Origin: Bordetella parapertussis
GTDB taxonomy: Bacteria; Cyanobacteriota; Cyanobacteriia; PCC-6307; Cyanobiaceae
DNA length: 7,805 nucleotides
Assembly (NCBI GenBank): GCA_943324725.2
Contig: CALPMR020000140.1
Span: 1-7,805, forward strand
Reading direction: 5' to 3'
The notes below the pieces were generated by a model, which made no database searches, had not been told where the DNA came from, and worked only from the letters and a program-made list of their open reading frames with translations. Below are positions 5,750-7,805 of this stretch, piece by piece (positions within the stretch are counted from its first letter, which is position 1; every line of letters starts with the position of its first letter). Both the position numbers and the translations under genes were made by a program.

Positions 5750-6250
5750 CCGAGCGGGTCAGACCATCCATGGCGAGAGCCTCAGACCGAAGCCAGAAGC
5801 CTGAACCAGGCCCCAGCAGCGAGACAGCCGCCAAAAGCTCAAACACAGGCCATCCAGCGCTGTCTCAAAGCCAACAAGAAGACGAGACGGGAGAACAAAG
5901 GATAACTCTCCATCACACAAATAAGGCAACATCCAAGGGTCAGAAGTGCGGCACTTGCAAATGGTCCAACAAGCTTCTCCCTACCAGTCGGCACCCACAT
6001 CAGGCCTAAGCCCATTGGGCCAACAGCCGATCCATAGTTCAGAAGCTGTGTCTTTCGTTTGCATCAACAGAAGCAGCCAGCAAGCCATCCTGCAAATCAA
6101 CCTCACTCAGACACCCAGAAAAGTCCATTACGGCCTGCGAAGAGAAGGCCATAGCAGGACCCCGTGAAAGCCTGCATAGACAACCCAGCGGAGTCGACAA
6201 GTCATCCCATCCCATCATTGAGCCAACGGAACCACATCGCAACCCAAATG

Positions 6251-6275
6251 AAAAACCCCCAGCCAAAGCCGGGGG
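6251..6275 (-). terminator. Intrinsic terminator of psaB
   Basis: Read on the minus strand: CCCCC (6275-6271), one mismatch, then GC, loop TTTG, GC, and GGGGG (6260-6256), ending in TTTTT (6255-6251). It sits 39 bases beyond the psaB stop codon in the right orientation and carries a clean U-tract. Stem quality is good apart from the single mismatch. Confidence 0.88.
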
Positions 6276-6314
6276 TCATGAACGTCCCTCGAGAGGACAA
6301 GCAAGAGCTAGGGA

Positions 6315-7805
6315 TCAGCCGAACTTGCCGGAGGTGGAAGCGATCAGGAAGGCAGCGTACGTGAGGATGAATCCCACAGTGAAGTGAGCCAAACCGACGA
6401 CACGAGCCTGAACAATCGAGAGTGCAACGGGCTTGTCGCGCCAGCCGACCAGGTTAGCCAGCGGTGTGCGCTGGTGAGCCCAGACGATGGTCTCGATCAG
6501 TTCCTGCCAGTAACCCCTCCAGGAGATCAGGAACATGAAACCTGTTGCCCAGACCAGATGGCCGAACAGGAACATCCAGGACCAGACGGCCAGGTTGTTC
6601 GTGCCGAACGGGTTGTAGCCGTTGATCAGCTGGGAGCTGTTCAGCCAGAGGTAGTCGCGGAACCAGCCCATCAGATAGGTGCTGGATTCGTTGAACTGAG
6701 CCACATTGCCCTGCCAGATGGCGAGGTGTTTCCAGTGCCAGTAGAAGGTGACCCAGGCCACCGTATTCAACGCCCAGAACAGAGCCAGATAGAAGGAATC
6801 CCAGGCGGAGATGTCGCAGGTGCCGCCACGGCCAGGGCCGTCGCAGGGGAAGGAATAACCGAAGTCCTTTTTATCGGGCATCAGCTTCGAACCCCGGGCA
6901 TCAAGGGCACCCTTGACCAGGATCAAGGTGGTGGTGTGGAGACCCAGCGCAATCGCGTGGTGCACCAGGAAGTCACCAGGACCGATCTGGAGGAACAGGG
7001 AATTGTTGCCGGCGTTAAGTGAATCCAGCCAACCGGGCAGCCAGACGGCGCCGGGGCCGGGAGCATTGCTCACCAGGCTGTTGGGATTGGAGAGCAGCAC
7101 ATCCATGCCATACAGAGCTTTGCCACTGGCAGCCTGTACGAACTGGGCGAACACCGGCTCCACCAGGATCTGCTTCTCGGGCGTACCGAAGGCAACGACG
7201 ACGTCGTTGTGGACATACAGACCAAGAGTGTGGAAGCCGAGGAACAGGGAGACCCAGCTGAGATGGCTGATGATGGCTTCCTTGTGCTCGAGCATCCGGG
7301 CCAGGACGTTGTCCTTGTTGGCCTCAGGGTCGTAGTCGCGGATGAAGAAGATCGCACCGTGGGCGAAGGCACCGCACATCAAGAAGATGGCGATGTACTG
7401 GTGGTGGGTGTAAAGCGCAGCCTGCGTTGTGTAGTCCTTGGCGATGAACGCATAGGACGGCAACGCATACATGTGCTGAGCCACGAGGCTCGTGACCACA
7501 CCCAGAGAGGCCAGAGCAAGTCCCAGCTGGAAGTGCAGGGAGTTGTTGACTGTGTCGTACAGGTTTCTGTGGCCTGCACCCATGTTGCCCGGGGTCCCCT
7601 TGGGAGGGGTGTGGGCATCGAGAATCTCGCGGATCGAATGGCCGATACCGAAGTTGGTCCGGTACATGTGGCCAGCGATCACGAACAGACAGCCAATCGC
7701 CAGATGGTGATGGGCGATGTCCGTGAGCCAGAGAGATTCCGTCTGGGGGTGGAAACCACCGAGGAAGGTCAGGATCGCGGTGCCGGAACCGGTTGTGGTG
7801 CCGAA
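6315..7805 (-). CDS. psaB: Photosystem I P700 chlorophyll a apoprotein A2 (PsaB), C-terminal two thirds
   Basis: The frame is open to the window edge, giving 496 codons here; about 240 N-terminal residues of this roughly 735-residue protein lie outside. PsaB pairs with PsaA to form the photosystem I reaction-centre core in the thylakoid. Visible landmarks: [13 protein letters not shown] and [14 protein letters not shown] (chlorophyll-binding His-rich helices), [15 protein letters not shown] with the two FX [4Fe-4S] cysteines (codons 6843-6845 and 6816-6818), and [16 protein letters not shown]. The latter contains the P700 ligand His (codon 6558-6560, equivalent to His660) and the A0 ligand Met (6534-6536, Met668). 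Trp (6507-6509) stacks on phylloquinone (Trp677). The end is the invariant ASTSGKFG, stop TGA. All expected cofactor residues are intact. The GTG at 7680-7682 is an internal valine, not a start. psaA is expected upstream, to the right of the window. Confidence 0.99.
   Translation of the reverse strand, partial: FGTTTGSGTAILTFLGGFHPQTESLWLTDIAHHHLAIGCLFVIAGHMYRTNFGIGHSIREILDAHTPPKGTPGNMGAGHRNLYDTVNNSLHFQLGLALASLGVVTSLVAQHMYALPSYAFIAKDYTTQAALYTHHQYIAIFLMCGAFAHGAIFFIRDYDPEANKDNVLARMLEHKEAIISHLSWVSLFLGFHTLGLYVHNDVVVAFGTPEKQILVEPVFAQFVQAASGKALYGMDVLLSNPNSLVSNAPGPGAVWLPGWLDSLNAGNNSLFLQIGPGDFLVHHAIALGLHTTTLILVKGALDARGSKLMPDKKDFGYSFPCDGPGRGGTCDISAWDSFYLALFWALNTVAWVTFYWHWKHLAIWQGNVAQFNESSTYLMGWFRDYLWLNSSQLINGYNPFGTNNLAVWSWMFLFGHLVWATGFMFLISWRGYWQELIETIVWAHQRTPLANLVGWRDKPVALSIVQARVVGLAHFTVGFILTYAAFLIASTSGKFG

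Larger units (their letters stand above)
5193..6250. other. Gene-free spacer between psaL and psaB terminators
   Basis: About 1.06 kb lies between the two terminators, with no protein gene I can support. The open frames that exist are short, mutually overlapping, lack ribosome sites and resemble no family. GC content is lower than in the flanking genes. The plus strand is strikingly poor in T: in 5761-5940 I count 66 A and 16 T, and C exceeds G as well, so the minus strand is T/G-rich. Short repeats occur: GAGCTGCTCAA at 5286-5296 and 5304-5314 (period 18), and AAGAGAAGGCC at 5741-5751 and 6140-6150. It could be a decayed gene, a non-coding RNA locus, or plain spacer; I cannot decide which. 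Confidence 0.6.

Noticed and set aside
5900..5930. Yfr1-like sequence (ACTCTCCATCACAC)
   Set aside because: The conserved Yfr1 core is ACTCCTCACAC; this has extra bases and lacks flanking stem-loops.
6384..7022. 212-codon plus-strand open frame
   Set aside because: Antisense shadow of psaB, whose protein sequence is unambiguous on the other strand.
1..7805. CRISPR array, insertion sequence, prophage or defence system
   Set aside because: No regularly spaced repeats, terminal inverted repeats, transposase, nuclease or toxin-like genes are visible on either strand.

Overview
The window comes from a GC-rich cyanobacterium, most likely a picocyanobacterium of the Synechococcus/Cyanobium type. 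The photosystem I genes psaI, psaL and psaB establish a cyanobacterial (or plastid) origin. High GC, tight gene packing, tRNA without encoded CCA, and only one HIP1 octamer (GCGATCGC, 1836-1843) fit the alpha-cyanobacterial picoplankton lineage. The lineage is inference; the photosystem genes are clear from sequence.

Left part (1-3820) is cell-envelope biased. It starts inside alanine racemase (D-Ala supply), followed by tRNA-Ser(GCU). Then comes a divergent pair whose start regions nearly touch: a class A beta-lactamase-fold serine hydrolase (minus strand) and an SH3-NlpC/P60 cysteine peptidase (plus strand) resembling cyanobacterial gamma-D-Glu-diamino-acid endopeptidases. Thirteen bases after the peptidase lies a GtrB/DPM1-type polyprenyl-phosphate glycosyltransferase with two C-terminal membrane helices, probably in the same transcript.

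Middle part (3763-5192): a small membrane-anchored protein with a HEAT-like repeat runs on the minus strand. Its 3' end overlaps the glycosyltransferase 3' end by 58 bases. Divergent from it are psaI (38 codons) and psaL, 55 bases apart, closed by a strong intrinsic terminator at 5170-5192.

Right part: psaB (minus strand, its C-terminal two thirds) converges on psaL and has its own terminator at 6251-6275. The 1.2 kb between the psaL and psaB stop codons holds no gene I can support. It has strong strand asymmetry (A over T, C over G on the plus strand) and a few short repeats.

I see no transposon, CRISPR array, prophage or clearly new multi-gene system. The least explained parts are the psaL-psaB spacer and the paired, divergently encoded wall hydrolase genes.
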